From contig JBAYVD010000001.1 in assembly GCA_041674745.1 (NCBI GenBank), positions 372,001 to 436,000 on the forward strand: a DNA stretch of 64,000 nt. Reading direction: 5' to 3'. Source of the DNA: UBA2040 sp041674745 (GTDB taxonomy: Bacteria; Bacteroidota; Bacteroidia; Flavobacteriales_D; Crocinitomicaceae). The notes below the pieces were generated by a model. It had not been told where the DNA came from. It saw only the letters and a program-made list of their open reading frames with translations, and did not search any database. The position numbers and the translations under genes were made by a program. Below are positions 54,993 to 64,000 of the stretch, piece after piece (position 1 is the first letter of the stretch; each line of letters starts with the position of its first letter).

Positions 54993-56037
54993 ATCGTAGA
55001 ATCGAAAGGTAACGTTCAAGGCATTCTTTTTCGACCTTAGCGACCAGTAGATGAAAAGCATCTTTACTTTTGTCTGTTTGGACTTTTTCGAGTGCTTCAT
55101 AATAGCTAAAACGATTTTGATTATCTCCTTTGATATTGGCAATAACGTAACCATTTTTCAGGAGAATCATATTCATGATTAACCGCGATGTACGCCCATT
55201 TCCATCAATGAACGGGTGTATGGTGACCAAACGCTCGTGCATTTCTGCAGCCAAAATTACTGGATGTAGCTGGTCTTTGTTGATTTGAAACCAATCGAAG
55301 TATTCTTCCATTTGTTTTGGAACTAAAAATGGCTGAGGAGGCACATGTGCACTTCCTTGAATCATAACTTGTACCTTTCGATAAACACCTGCATTCTCTG
55401 GAAGTATACCCCGTAAAATAAGGTTATGAATCGTTAACACCTCTCGCTCATTAATCGGTATGCGACGTACAACCAAATCTTTTACGTAATCGATAGCGTC
55501 TTTGTGATTGATTGCTTCCAGATGCTCCCGCATGGTTTTACCTGAAATCGTCAATCCTTCATTGATTACCAAATCTGTTTCGCGCAGTGTAAGTGTATTT
55601 CCCTCTATACGGTTACTTTCAAAGGTGTATTCAAGTTCAAGCGCTTGCGCAATTCGGTAGCTATCATAGGCGCGTAATTTGTCTAATTCGCTTTTTAATT
55701 GATCGATATCTTGAAGAATTTTTTCTAAATCATTTGAAATTTGGATGGAAGGTATTCGATTGTATTGGGCGATTTCTTCTTGAACCATTTGCAAAGCTTT
55801 TGTCGCTAAATAGTCATTGCCAACCTCCGCTAGAATTTTTTCTTTCAACCAAAGTACCTGAAGTTCATCCATGGAAATATCCAAGTGTTTGGCGAGGTTT
55901 TTTATTTGGTTTCTTGTTGGCAGTCTATTCCCACTTTCAAATTTACTCACCAATGCTTGATCTACGCCAAGAAGCTGAGCCAATTCTCGGATGAGCAATC
56001 CTTTTTGGATTCTTGCATTTTTCAAAAATGTTTTCAT
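54991..56037 (-). CDS. Fic-domain AMPylase with N-terminal XRE-type HTH
   Basis: A 348-residue protein from ATG 56037. The N-terminal XRE-type helix-turn-helix (about 5-62, IRELAQLLGVDQALVSKFES) precedes the Fic domain (about 105-345). This has the canonical active-site motif HPFIDGNGRT (about 273-282) and an upstream FESNRIEGNTL segment that fits the inhibitory helix motif (S/T)xxxE(G/N). It should transfer AMP from ATP to protein targets. The HTH suggests it regulates its own gene, and a tandem 15-base dyad sits at the promoter. Single-gene Fic modules of this kind may be regulators or toxin-like; no separate antitoxin gene is needed or seen. Confidence 0.9.
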   Translation of the reverse strand: MKTFLKNARIQKGLLIRELAQLLGVDQALVSKFESGNRLPTRNQIKNLAKHLDISMDELQVLWLKEKILAEVGNDYLATKALQMVQEEIAQYNRIPSIQISNDLEKILQDIDQLKSELDKLRAYDSYRIAQALELEYTFESNRIEGNTLTLRETDLVINEGLTISGKTMREHLEAINHKDAIDYVKDLVVRRIPINEREVLTIHNLILRGILPENAGVYRKVQVMIQGSAHVPPQPFLVPKQMEEYFDWFQINKDQLHPVILAAEMHERLVTIHPFIDGNGRTSRLIMNMILLKNGYVIANIKGDNQNRFSYYEALEKVQTDKSKDAFHLLVAKVEKECLERYLSILR

Positions 56038-56040
56038 TAT

Positions 56041-56070
56041 TGACAAATTTATTCATGACAAATTTAGTCA
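56041..56070 (-). promoter_or_regulatory. Tandem operator overlapping the Fic promoter
   Basis: Two adjacent 15-base copies, TGACAAATTTATTCA (56041-56055) and TGACAAATTTAGTCA (56056-56070), differ at one base. Each is an imperfect dyad TGAC-7-(G/T)TCA. On the minus strand both contain TAAATTTG, the -7 promoter consensus, so a bound HTH protein would cover the promoter. The nearer copy is only three bases from the start codon. Confidence 0.7.
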
Positions 56071-56102
56071 TATTTTTCGGTTTTTAAAATTTTAAAGCAA
56101 AA

Positions 56103-56132
56103 AAAAGACGATTCGAAAGAATCGTCTTTTTT
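56103..56132. terminator. Terminator of the AsmA-like gene
   Basis: AAAAGACGATTC/GAATCGTCTTTT with a GAAA tetraloop forms a 12-base-pair stem flanked by A and T runs. It works for the minus strand, ending the message of the AsmA-like gene that stops at 56131, and could also act on the plus strand. Confidence 0.85.
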
Positions 56133-58800
56133 ATTGAGAAATAACTTTTATGTTGCCGTCTTTGTCCTTCTGGGACTCATCTTTCCATTTTTGAAGCGCC
56201 TTGGTGATTTTAGTGTCTTTTTTGACTTTCACTTCTTCAGCGACTTCCATTTCTTTCGTACCGCCGAAAGTAATTTGAATTTCTTCTTTCGGTTTTTCTT
56301 TTGCTTGAAACGCTCGAACCGTGGTATCTTTTTTGAATAAACCAAAATCAGCTTTTAGCATTTCTTTGGTACTTTGTTTTTCCGCTTCAATATTCGCTTT
56401 GGCTAATTCACGCTTGGCTTGTTGATCCCATTTGATCGTTGGATCGTCCATTGGGCCAAACATGTGAGCGAATAAGCGAAGTCCCGTTCCATCTTCTACG
56501 ACCGTTCCAAATTCTGTAACGGTTTGCGTTTTTTTAATATCACGCAAATTAAAATCAAAATGATAATCGACTTGGTTATCGAAATCATGCGTACCTGAGA
56601 GGTTCACCGTCATGGCATTTGACGCAATTGTCATTTTTGGAATGTTCAACTTACCACCCTTGATGGTGAAAATATTTTCTAGACTTTCAAATTTCAAGTC
56701 CAATAGATTTTTCTCAAAGTTTTGAATGTTATTTTGTTTTAACAAAATACGGGTCATCGAAGATTCACTTAAACTAGCGGTTATCGATTTGAAAGCCTCG
56801 ACGTTTTTCAATCGACCTTCGTCAATGCGCAATTTCACGGTGGCAACAATGTCTTTCATTTTAATGCCAGATCGCAAATCAAAAGGCGCAGTAAATTGCA
56901 TGTCTACCGCCACTTTTCCGCTAATGTTATTCGAAGTAATGACGCTTTGCTCAAAATTGTTCCATTCTGCAAAAACAGGCTGAAAAGAAATATTTTCGGA
57001 GTGCGCATCTGTACTAATGGTGAAAATTTCGGGCGATTTTTCTTGAATTAAAACACTGCCTTGAATATCTGCTTGAGAATTTTGTAGTGCTAAGTTTTTG
57101 AAATGCAGATTGCGATCTCGAATTTGCAACTCAGTGCTCAGTTTTTTGAATTGATGCGCTTCATACGTCAAATTATTGGCCAATAAGTCAATATTGGCTT
57201 CAATATCATTTGGTAGAACATAATTGCGACCGTTCGCTATTTCTTCCGCTTTACTAGAAGAAGAAAAATCTTGAACATCAATGAACGCACTTCGTATTTT
57301 CACCTGCGCGATGAGGTTACCACTATTATTCAAGTAGGATTGGATCTGATCAAAGCGACCATCCAAAGCCAAATCTGAATTGCCAACAGTCAAACTTATT
57401 TTTTCTAACCCGGCTGTATTGTCCTTTAAGAAAAACCGACCTGTAATATGATCAAAATAACGTTTGTCATTTTGTAATTGACACTGCACATTGACAAAAT
57501 CCAAGTTGCCATCACAATCACGAATTTGATAACCTGCAGCGTTGCTCTTCACGTCAAATTTGGTGTCGACTTCAATTTTTCCAGAAGTTCGTTCTACATT
57601 TGGCAAAGGGAAAATAGCGTGCAGCACAGCCAAGTCAATACGACCATTGGCCTTCCCTTGATAATGCGGCTGACTAAACTCAGAAATCACTAAATTACCA
57701 GAGAAAGGTCCTGCAACGGTTCGGAAACTTACTTGCTCCAAGGCCAGGTGTTCGCCTTTTTTTTCATCCGTGTTTCCGTAGAATCCTTTTACATTGATAT
57801 TCGACAATTGAAGCTTTTGGGAAGGTTCTAAAATGGTTCCATTGTCGATACCAAAATTACATTCTATTTTGCCCGTTTCATTTTCTTTCCGTTGGTTGAA
57901 ATAGTGAAAATCAAATGCTACTTTCCCGGCTCCTTTCAATTCAGCGATTTGTTCGGTACTTTGGTGCTGGAAACTTTTGGCGACCTCCACGAGTTGCAAA
58001 TCCTTTCCTTTCAAGCGCACATCAATAAGACTTTCATGCACTTCAAGCGCAAAAGTAAACGGCAAATGATCGATTTCTATTGGAGCTTCCGCTAAACGGA
58101 CAATTCCATTTTCTTGATCAATTCGTAAATTTAAATTGAAATAAGCGGTTTTGTTTTGAACCAACTTTACTTCACCGCTTTGAGCATAGTTGATTTTCAA
58201 ATCACTTTCTGCGTTTAAGTCGATTACTTTATCCGTAAAATCACCGGACAAAACCATTTCATTTAATACCGTAGAATGGTATTGATTCGCACTGAAGTTG
58301 GAATAATCCAACCGAAAGTTTTCGAAGGCTAATTCATGCAGTGTAAATTCAAAATTGGACGGTACAGAATCGTTGCTAGGTTTGGTAATATCAAAATTGG
58401 ACCGACCATCCGCAAAATGTTTGATGTGCGCGTAACCCGGAAAAACTTCGATTTTTTTAACCTTGTAGTTCTTATGGATGATATCAATCGGATTGAATTT
58501 TAAACGAATTTTTTTGGAGTAGAAAAGTGTATCTGTTTCTTTTGCTTCAGGAATGGCGTCGTGCACAAATACTTCGTTGAAATCAACACTGATATTTGGA
58601 AAAGAGCCCCAAAAAGTCAAGTCAGCATCCCCAACTTTTACGGGTGCGTTCAAACTTTTATTGATTTCACCGACAACAATGCCAACAACTCGATCGCGCA
58701 GCAAATACACACCCAAGGTTATGAGCAAGCAAACCAATACCAAGGATGCAAAAATCCATTTGCTCCATTTAAATAGCCGAGAAATTGTTTTTTTTGACAT
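56131..58800 (-). CDS. AsmA-family protein
   Basis: An 889-residue envelope protein of the AsmA/TamB-like superfamily. It is anchored by one N-terminal helix (about 15-36, WIFASLVLVCLLITLGVYLL) with the family's DVNFWGSFPNISVDFNEV-type opening (here DLTFWGSFPNISVDFNEV, about 59-76). The long periplasmic part is a repeating beta-strand structure thought to form a groove for lipids. A charged C-terminal tail (KEEIQITFGGTKEME, then many Lys) ends the protein. Relatives help phospholipid or outer-membrane-protein transport. Confidence 0.82.
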   Translation of the reverse strand: MSKKTISRLFKWSKWIFASLVLVCLLITLGVYLLRDRVVGIVVGEINKSLNAPVKVGDADLTFWGSFPNISVDFNEVFVHDAIPEAKETDTLFYSKKIRLKFNPIDIIHKNYKVKKIEVFPGYAHIKHFADGRSNFDITKPSNDSVPSNFEFTLHELAFENFRLDYSNFSANQYHSTVLNEMVLSGDFTDKVIDLNAESDLKINYAQSGEVKLVQNKTAYFNLNLRIDQENGIVRLAEAPIEIDHLPFTFALEVHESLIDVRLKGKDLQLVEVAKSFQHQSTEQIAELKGAGKVAFDFHYFNQRKENETGKIECNFGIDNGTILEPSQKLQLSNINVKGFYGNTDEKKGEHLALEQVSFRTVAGPFSGNLVISEFSQPHYQGKANGRIDLAVLHAIFPLPNVERTSGKIEVDTKFDVKSNAAGYQIRDCDGNLDFVNVQCQLQNDKRYFDHITGRFFLKDNTAGLEKISLTVGNSDLALDGRFDQIQSYLNNSGNLIAQVKIRSAFIDVQDFSSSSKAEEIANGRNYVLPNDIEANIDLLANNLTYEAHQFKKLSTELQIRDRNLHFKNLALQNSQADIQGSVLIQEKSPEIFTISTDAHSENISFQPVFAEWNNFEQSVITSNNISGKVAVDMQFTAPFDLRSGIKMKDIVATVKLRIDEGRLKNVEAFKSITASLSESSMTRILLKQNNIQNFEKNLLDLKFESLENIFTIKGGKLNIPKMTIASNAMTVNLSGTHDFDNQVDYHFDFNLRDIKKTQTVTEFGTVVEDGTGLRLFAHMFGPMDDPTIKWDQQAKRELAKANIEAEKQSTKEMLKADFGLFKKDTTVRAFQAKEKPKEEIQITFGGTKEMEVAEEVKVKKDTKITKALQKWKDESQKDKDGNIKVISQ

Positions 58801-58949
58801 TTTATGATTAAATCCTTCTTTTGCTTGTAACGTGTGATCAACGCGTTATGTTACGTTTTTAGTCAACTTCCGTTAAGTTTTAACAATTCAATATGGGGAA
58901 CAACCGAAAACTTGGCCTCATTCTTGAAAAGAGAATCTTAATTTTGACT

Positions 58950-59831
58950 ATGCGAATTTTGTTTTTCCTCTTACTTATCGGCATTCCCATTACTTTGTTT
59001 GGGCAAATTTTCCCAAATAAGGAAGGGGAACAAGTAGCGGCAGATTGGGTCTTCAATGCGGATTTTATTCGAGCAAATCATATCAAGAGCATCAATGGTC
59101 GATTTACCTTTAAGTTCAAAGGAGTTCCCATGCGAGAAACAAATTATTGGCAGGTTTTTGAATTTGACACACTCGGTCGAATCCATCGATCGTATGAAAC
59201 GCGAAAAGATGACGGAACCAGAGATACGGTTTGGACACATTATTTTTACAACGACAAAGGTTGGCTGATATACAAAAGTGTTGGCAACGAAGAAAATTTA
59301 ACCTATTTGACGACAGTGTACGATCAAGATCATCGCATTACTTCCTTGGAAGAATTTCAGCGTAGACAAGATAGTCAAGGAATATTGAGCACCAAGGAAA
59401 AAAGCAAAGAATCATATACCTATGAGGTAAAAGATGGCAAAACCATAAAAACTAAAATAAATGGTTTTGGCTCACCTATTTCCAAAGAAACCTATTTCTA
59501 TGATACAAAAGGAAAAATCAACCGAACCGAGGATCGCTATATTTCGACCAAGGAAGGCATCATTACACAGTTTACTTTTGATGCGCAAGGGAATTTGCTT
59601 TTAAAAAAAACCGAGACATCAAAACAAGGAATTGAAAAGGAAAAAATTCAATTTTCGTATGATGCTGGAGGGAATTTAATGGAAAAAAAGGTGAGTGTTG
59701 AGGGTACATTAAAACTAGAAACTCAATTCATCTACAACGAAAAAACAGGCTTTTTGTCGGCTATTTTGATGGAAGAAAATAGCAGTTCCAACATAATCAT
59801 TCTTCGAATCAAAGAGTACGAATATTATTGA
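58950..59831 (+). CDS. Exported YD-repeat-like protein
   Basis: A 293-residue protein from ATG 58950, giving the signal peptide MRILFFLLLIGI to TLFGQ. The mature part carries YD-like repeats (FEFDTLGRIHRSYE, YFYNDKGWLIYK, YFYDTKGKINRTED, FTFDAQGNLLLKK, FSYDAGGNLMEKK). This suggests a beta-rich structure resembling fragments of RHS/teneurin proteins, but without their core domain or toxin tip. Function unknown. It is divergent from the AsmA-like gene and converges with the MFS gene, with 2 bases between the stops. Confidence 0.75.
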   Translation: MRILFFLLLIGIPITLFGQIFPNKEGEQVAADWVFNADFIRANHIKSINGRFTFKFKGVPMRETNYWQVFEFDTLGRIHRSYETRKDDGTRDTVWTHYFYNDKGWLIYKSVGNEENLTYLTTVYDQDHRITSLEEFQRRQDSQGILSTKEKSKESYTYEVKDGKTIKTKINGFGSPISKETYFYDTKGKINRTEDRYISTKEGIITQFTFDAQGNLLLKKTETSKQGIEKEKIQFSYDAGGNLMEKKVSVEGTLKLETQFIYNEKTGFLSAILMEENSSSNIIILRIKEYEYY

Positions 59832-59833
59832 TC

Positions 59834-61057
59834 CTACCTTTTTTTAATCATCTTATCCACCCGTTGCATCAAAAATATGGAAATCACCATCGTTAGGATG
59901 ACCGTTCCACCCAACAAGGGGTAATTCATTAATTTTCCATCGAGCGCTTGGTAAACGATGGCGCCAGCCAAAAGAGAAGCAAAAGCACCTGAAATTTGTT
60001 GAACAGAAGAATTGATGCTCATGTAGGCTCCACGATCTTGTGGTTCTGGAACGGCTGTAATCAATGCGGAGGAGGCAACAATTCTGGAATTGATACCGAT
60101 GAAAAGCACGATGTTTAATAAAATTGCTAGCCACAGCGGAGTGATGCCCAAATTCGTGTAAATCGCCACGAATAATATGGTTGTTAAGGTCCCGAAAATG
60201 AAGATTTTAAATTTGCCTATTCGATCGCTCACACGACCTATAAACGGTCCGAAAAACATGGAAAACAATCCTGTTACCATATACAAGAAAGGCAATTCAT
60301 CCAAGGATAACCCTAAATTTTCGTTGGCAAACTCACTTCCAAAAGGCATCAACATGTAACCTCCAGTTGACAGTAAAATGGTGGCTGTGAATCCAATTAA
60401 ATAGTTTTTGTTGGACAAGGTTTGACGCATGTGTGCGATGGGTTTTCGATCTCTATTGGCTGCAATGTGATCTGAGATGGGTTTCAATCGAAAAGCAACA
60501 ATAACGGCTACCAAAACGGAGAAGCCAACAATAATATAAAAAGGAGCGTGCCAATCGATTTTGTTGGCGACGTATAAACCAAAAGGAATTCCTAATACTT
60601 GACTAGCTGCAAAAGCCGTTTGAACATATCCCATGACGCTTCCTCGTTTTTCTATGGGGAACAAATCGGTAATTATCGCGTAACTGATGGAGCTCATTAC
60701 ACCACCAAAAACGCCTGTAAAAATTCGAGCGGCTAATAAATATTCGTAGTTCGGGGCGATGGCACAAAGTAGGGTACCAACGATGAATCCAGCATAAAAG
60801 AAAAGTAGAATCTTCTTTCGGTCAAATTTGTCAGCAAAACCAGCAGTTGCCAAACCTGAAATTCCAGCACTAACAGCATAGGCAGAAACAACGAGTGCAA
60901 ATTCTTGAGTGGTAATGCTCAATTTCTCCAATACAATTGCTCCCAAAGGGGAAAGTACCATAAAATCCAAAATCACTGTAAACTGAACAATGGCTAATAT
61001 AGCGATGACAAATTTTTGGTAGGAAGTAAATTGAATTTTGGCTGCTTTGTTCCCCAT
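59834..61057 (-). CDS. MFS transporter
   Basis: A 407-residue major facilitator with about 12 membrane helices, possibly a drug or sugar efflux carrier. The first half has the GFADKFDRKKILLF loop (A motif, about 78-91), and RVSDRIGKFKIFIFGT is the equivalent loop of the second half. It is the last gene of a minus-strand run, 15 bases after gpmI. The substrate cannot be read from the sequence. Confidence 0.87.
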   Translation of the reverse strand: MGNKAAKIQFTSYQKFVIAILAIVQFTVILDFMVLSPLGAIVLEKLSITTQEFALVVSAYAVSAGISGLATAGFADKFDRKKILLFFYAGFIVGTLLCAIAPNYEYLLAARIFTGVFGGVMSSISYAIITDLFPIEKRGSVMGYVQTAFAASQVLGIPFGLYVANKIDWHAPFYIIVGFSVLVAVIVAFRLKPISDHIAANRDRKPIAHMRQTLSNKNYLIGFTATILLSTGGYMLMPFGSEFANENLGLSLDELPFLYMVTGLFSMFFGPFIGRVSDRIGKFKIFIFGTLTTILFVAIYTNLGITPLWLAILLNIVLFIGINSRIVASSALITAVPEPQDRGAYMSINSSVQQISGAFASLLAGAIVYQALDGKLMNYPLLGGTVILTMVISIFLMQRVDKMIKKR

Positions 61058-61072
61058 ATCAATTTTAAATAA

Positions 61073-62593
61073 TTACTTGATCAGGGATTTTCCATCCATT
61101 TCGTATGGAGCAGCAATACCCATTCTTCGCAAAATAGTCGGCGCCACATCGGCCAAAATGCCTTCCTGCAATTGCAAATCTCTTTTGTCTGTGACCAAAA
61201 CGGCGGGCACTGGATTCATGCTGTGTGCCGTGTTGGGACTTCCATCGGCATTCATCGCAAAATCGGCATTGCCGTGGTCCGCGATAACCAAAAATTCATA
61301 GCCTTTTTCTCTGCCGGCTTCAACGACTTCTTTCAAACAGGAATCAACGGTTTCAACAGCTTTCACGATAGCTGAGAAAACGCCCGTGTGTCCAACCATA
61401 TCTGCATTGGCAAAGTTCAAACAAATAAAATCAGGTGCATCCGTTTGGATACTTTCCACGATTTTGTTTTTCACCTCGATGGCACTCATTTCAGGTTGTA
61501 GGTCATACGTCGCAACTTTTGGAGAATTGACTAGAATTCTAGACTCCCCTTCAAACGGTTCTTCACGTCCGCCTGAGAAAAAGAAAGTAACATGTGGGTA
61601 TTTTTCGGTTTCAGCAATACGCACTTGGGTTCTGTCCAATTTGGACATGATTTCTCCCAAGGTATTCTGCAAATTGTCCTTTTCAAAAATAACGTGGACA
61701 TTTTTGAAATGTTCATCGTATTGCGTCATGGTAAAATAGTGCAACTGCAACGGGTGCATATTTTGTTCATGAAAAGCAGTCTGCGTGAGTGCCGTCGTTA
61801 TTTCTCGCGGTCGATCCGTTCGGAAGTTGAAACTGATCACAACATCATCATTCGCAATCGAAGCGTCAATTCCTTCTCCAACGGAAATAATACTAGCAGG
61901 AATAAATTCGTCAGTAATATCTTGGTTGTAAGCAGAGTCGATAGCGGCGTTGGAATTTTCAAAGGGTGTTCCAATTCGATTGACCATTGCATCGTAGGCT
62001 TCTTTGATTCGTTCCCAACGATTGTCCCGATCCATGGCGTAATAGCGGCCAATAATGGTGGCAACTTTGGCACTTTTATCCGCAATATTTTCTTCCAATT
62101 CAGCCAAAAAAGCTTTACCCGATTTTGGATCACAATCTCGTCCGTCCGTAAATGCGTGAATGTAAACATGCTTAACACCTAGTTTTTCAGCCAATTCGCA
62201 CATAGCATACAAATGTTCCTGCGAACTGTGCACGCCACCGCGAGAAACCAAGCCCATCAAATGCAATTTACGTCCTTTCTCTTTCGCTAAATTCATGGCA
62301 TTCAGCAAAGTTTCATTTTGGAAAAAATCTCCTTCGCGAATCGATTTGTTGATACGGGTAAGTTCTTGGTAAACAATTCTTCCAGCACCAATATTTAAAT
62401 GACCCACTTCGGAATTACCCATTTGACCTTCAGGCAACCCAACGGCTTCTCCAAAGGTAGTTAAGCGAGTATTTGGAAAGCTTGCCATCAAACTGTCCAT
62501 GTAGGGCGTGTTTGCTTGGTATACCGCATCGCTGTTGTCTTTTTTACCAAGACCCCAACCGTCCAAAATGATCAATCCGAATTTATTTGTCAT
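61073..62593 (-). CDS. gpmI: 2,3-bisphosphoglycerate-independent phosphoglycerate mutase
   Basis: Interconverts 3- and 2-phosphoglycerate in glycolysis using two Mn ions. The 506-residue enzyme has the nucleophile Ser in GNSEVGHLNIGAGR (near 59-72), a metal-binding start ILDGWG (8-13), DGRDCDPKSG (near 150-159), the metal site NFANADMVGHTG (near 396-407) and ADHGNAD (near 443-449). Its start overlaps the stop of the upstream histidine kinase gene (ATGA at 62593-62590), so the two are translationally coupled. Confidence 0.96.
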   Translation of the reverse strand: MTNKFGLIILDGWGLGKKDNSDAVYQANTPYMDSLMASFPNTRLTTFGEAVGLPEGQMGNSEVGHLNIGAGRIVYQELTRINKSIREGDFFQNETLLNAMNLAKEKGRKLHLMGLVSRGGVHSSQEHLYAMCELAEKLGVKHVYIHAFTDGRDCDPKSGKAFLAELEENIADKSAKVATIIGRYYAMDRDNRWERIKEAYDAMVNRIGTPFENSNAAIDSAYNQDITDEFIPASIISVGEGIDASIANDDVVISFNFRTDRPREITTALTQTAFHEQNMHPLQLHYFTMTQYDEHFKNVHVIFEKDNLQNTLGEIMSKLDRTQVRIAETEKYPHVTFFFSGGREEPFEGESRILVNSPKVATYDLQPEMSAIEVKNKIVESIQTDAPDFICLNFANADMVGHTGVFSAIVKAVETVDSCLKEVVEAGREKGYEFLVIADHGNADFAMNADGSPNTAHSMNPVPAVLVTDKRDLQLQEGILADVAPTILRRMGIAAPYEMDGKSLIK

Positions 62594-63486
62594 TGTGTTA
62601 TATTTACTTCAAAAATGGCTCCTTTTGGCGTGTTATTTTTATACAGAATAACACCTTTGTTGAGCTGTGCAAATTCTTTAGAGATGAACAAACCCAGGCC
62701 CGTTCCTTTTTTTGTTCGGGTTTCTTCATTCCCAGACCGCATGAATTTATCAAAAATTTCTTTTTGCAAATTGTCGGGCACTCCTGGACCATTGTCGGCA
62801 ACGGAAAAGGAGACTCCTGAATTTGTTTTACGACAAGATACAAGTATTTCCGCATCAGTACCCGCGTATTTCAAAGCATTTTCAATTAGATTGACTACAA
62901 TTGTTTCAATCATAGCTGAGTCGGCCACGATGTTCAATTCTGGCTCAATGTTTTTTTGAAGATTGTGAACTTGGTATACTTTTTCAAATCGATCAATAAT
63001 TTTAAGGAGTAAATCGCTTAAGTTGAAATTTTCGCGATTGAGATAAATTGTTTGATGTTCCAATCGAGTTGCATTCAAGATATTATCGATCATATTTTCC
63101 AATCGTACGTTTTCAGAAATTGCTTTGTCCAATAGATCATTGCGTTTTTCTACATCGAAATCTCTTTTGCGCAGGGTTTGAAGGAACAGTTTGTTGGCAG
63201 CGAGCGGCGTTTTTAATTCATGCGTCACCGATAAAAGAAAATTGCGCTGTCGGTCGGCTAATTTGAGTTCACGCTTGATGGATTTGCGAATTTGCCAAAG
63301 TCCAATTAGAATGATGAGAAAAAACACCATTCCCTCACTCAAAATCATAAAAACTTTTCTGGAAACACTGGTATTGGCAAAACCATGTGTTTGCGTCAAT
63401 TCAACCAAATGATATGCCCACCAAGCAAATTGCAACAGCACATATCCGCCTAAGAGATAAAAAAATATGGCTGTTTTCCGTTTCAA
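62590..63486 (-). CDS. Sensor histidine kinase
   Basis: A 298-residue membrane kinase. Two membrane helices (about 6-24 and 45-65) enclose a short periplasmic loop. The dimerisation/phospho-acceptor segment SVTHELKTPLAANK (near 85-98) has its His in HELKTP. The ATPase domain has NLIENALKYAG, VADNGPGVPDNL and GTGLGLFIS. No response regulator is next to it. It lies 11 bases after the purF-like gene and overlaps gpmI by four bases, an unusual place for a sensor kinase. Confidence 0.92.
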   Translation of the reverse strand: MKRKTAIFFYLLGGYVLLQFAWWAYHLVELTQTHGFANTSVSRKVFMILSEGMVFFLIILIGLWQIRKSIKRELKLADRQRNFLLSVTHELKTPLAANKLFLQTLRKRDFDVEKRNDLLDKAISENVRLENMIDNILNATRLEHQTIYLNRENFNLSDLLLKIIDRFEKVYQVHNLQKNIEPELNIVADSAMIETIVVNLIENALKYAGTDAEILVSCRKTNSGVSFSVADNGPGVPDNLQKEIFDKFMRSGNEETRTKKGTGLGLFISKEFAQLNKGVILYKNNTPKGAIFEVNITQ

Positions 63487-63497
63487 GATTTATTCAA

Positions 63498-64000
63498 TTA
63501 ATAGGCTCGAACATTTTTGCCTTCTTTCCAATTGAGGAATGCTTTGTTAACGACCTTGTTTCCTCCAGGGGTTGGGTAATCTCCTGTGAAATACCAGTCA
63601 CCCAAGTTTTCAGGACAAGCCAAGTGAAGATTTTCTACTGTTTGATAAATGATTTTCACCTCTGCACGCACCGATTTTGGTGTTAGTAATTCGGAGATTT
63701 TATCTGAAATTTCATCATCCGTGAAAGGCGCGTAAATTTCTTTCACGTAGTTTTTAATTTGCTCTTTTGGCAAATCTTTTTGCTCCAAACATTTGAGGTA
63801 AACGTCATCAATCAATTGCGTCATTCCACGCTCAACCAATAAGGAAATGGCTGCATCAAAAGCAATAAAATCGCCCATTTTGGCCATGTCTATTCCATAA
63901 CAATCGGGGTAACGAATTTGAGGAGCAGAAGAAACAACCACGATTTTTTTCGGGTCCAATCGATCCAAAATTCGGAGGATACTTTGTTTCAACGTCGTAC
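63498..64000 (-). CDS. purF: Amidophosphoribosyltransferase-like protein, C-terminal part (cut by window edge)
   Basis: The frame is open to the window edge, so only about 165 C-terminal residues are visible. They begin with a TTLKQSILRILDRLDPKK segment fitting the end of the PRPP-binding loop of PurF (usually GTTxxQ). The characteristic SAPQIRYPDCYGIDM follows. After that comes a C-terminal extension of about 120 residues ending in NWKEGKNVRAY, as in the long PurF form of Bacteroidota. It makes phosphoribosylamine, the first step of purine synthesis. It is the first visible gene of a minus-strand run with the kinase, gpmI and the MFS gene. Confidence 0.8.
   Translation of the reverse strand, partial: TTLKQSILRILDRLDPKKIVVVSSAPQIRYPDCYGIDMAKMGDFIAFDAAISLLVERGMTQLIDDVYLKCLEQKDLPKEQIKNYVKEIYAPFTDDEISDKISELLTPKSVRAEVKIIYQTVENLHLACPENLGDWYFTGDYPTPGGNKVVNKAFLNWKEGKNVRAY

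Overview
The window looks like chromosome from a member of the Bacteroidota, order Flavobacteriales, perhaps Crocinitomicaceae/Fluviicola-like (the family is a guess). The signs are type IX secretion (T9SS) C-terminal sorting domains on several large secreted proteins, -7 promoter elements of the form TAnnTTTG, weak Shine-Dalgarno sequences, AT-rich DNA, LytTR/LytS signalling with two-component propellers, a GlyQS-type glycyl-tRNA synthetase and DUF349 proteins.

Region 1 (1 to about 5962) is the right end of an integrative element; its left end lies outside the window. It carries a phage-type C5 cytosine methyltransferase, small unknown genes, a small serine recombinase, a Gp37/Gp68-type three-Cys protein and a large serine recombinase. 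That integrase abuts an initiator tRNA gene (tRNA-fMet, minus strand, 5919-5994). Its last 14 codons and stop lie inside the tRNA, so the tRNA is the probable attachment site. A hairpin plus U-tract inside the integrase 3' end is placed to terminate the tRNA transcript.

Region 2 (6.2-35.8 kb) is ordinary chromosome: a VPS10-like T9SS protein, a pseudouridine synthase, a nonsense-interrupted outer membrane protein gene, the ribosome-assembly GTPases era and der, a Ppx/GppA phosphatase coupled to pyrF, a second T9SS protein, fumC, a TonB protein, a giant alpha-2-macroglobulin-like protein without a recognisable thioester, a sterol-desaturase-like enzyme and glyS. Next comes an array of inverted-repeat units around a GxxExxY (PDDEXK_3-like) gene. 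After it lie engB, an HMA-domain lipoprotein, an alpha/beta hydrolase and a VWA protein.

Region 3 (36-64 kb) holds a pfkB/DUF349/membrane-protein operon and a three-gene O-acetylation cassette (two SGNH hydrolases plus an MBOAT acyltransferase). It continues with a paaZ/histidine kinase/LytTR regulator cluster, dusB, a PNGase F-related T9SS protein, a Fic protein with its own XRE domain and a tandem operator-like site, an AsmA protein, a YD-repeat-like protein, and a minus-strand run of purF (cut by the window edge), histidine kinase, gpmI and an MFS transporter.

The most unusual signals are the GxxExxY/inverted-repeat array at 31.2-31.85 kb, the integrase that reads into the initiator tRNA, and the tandem 15-mer at the Fic promoter.
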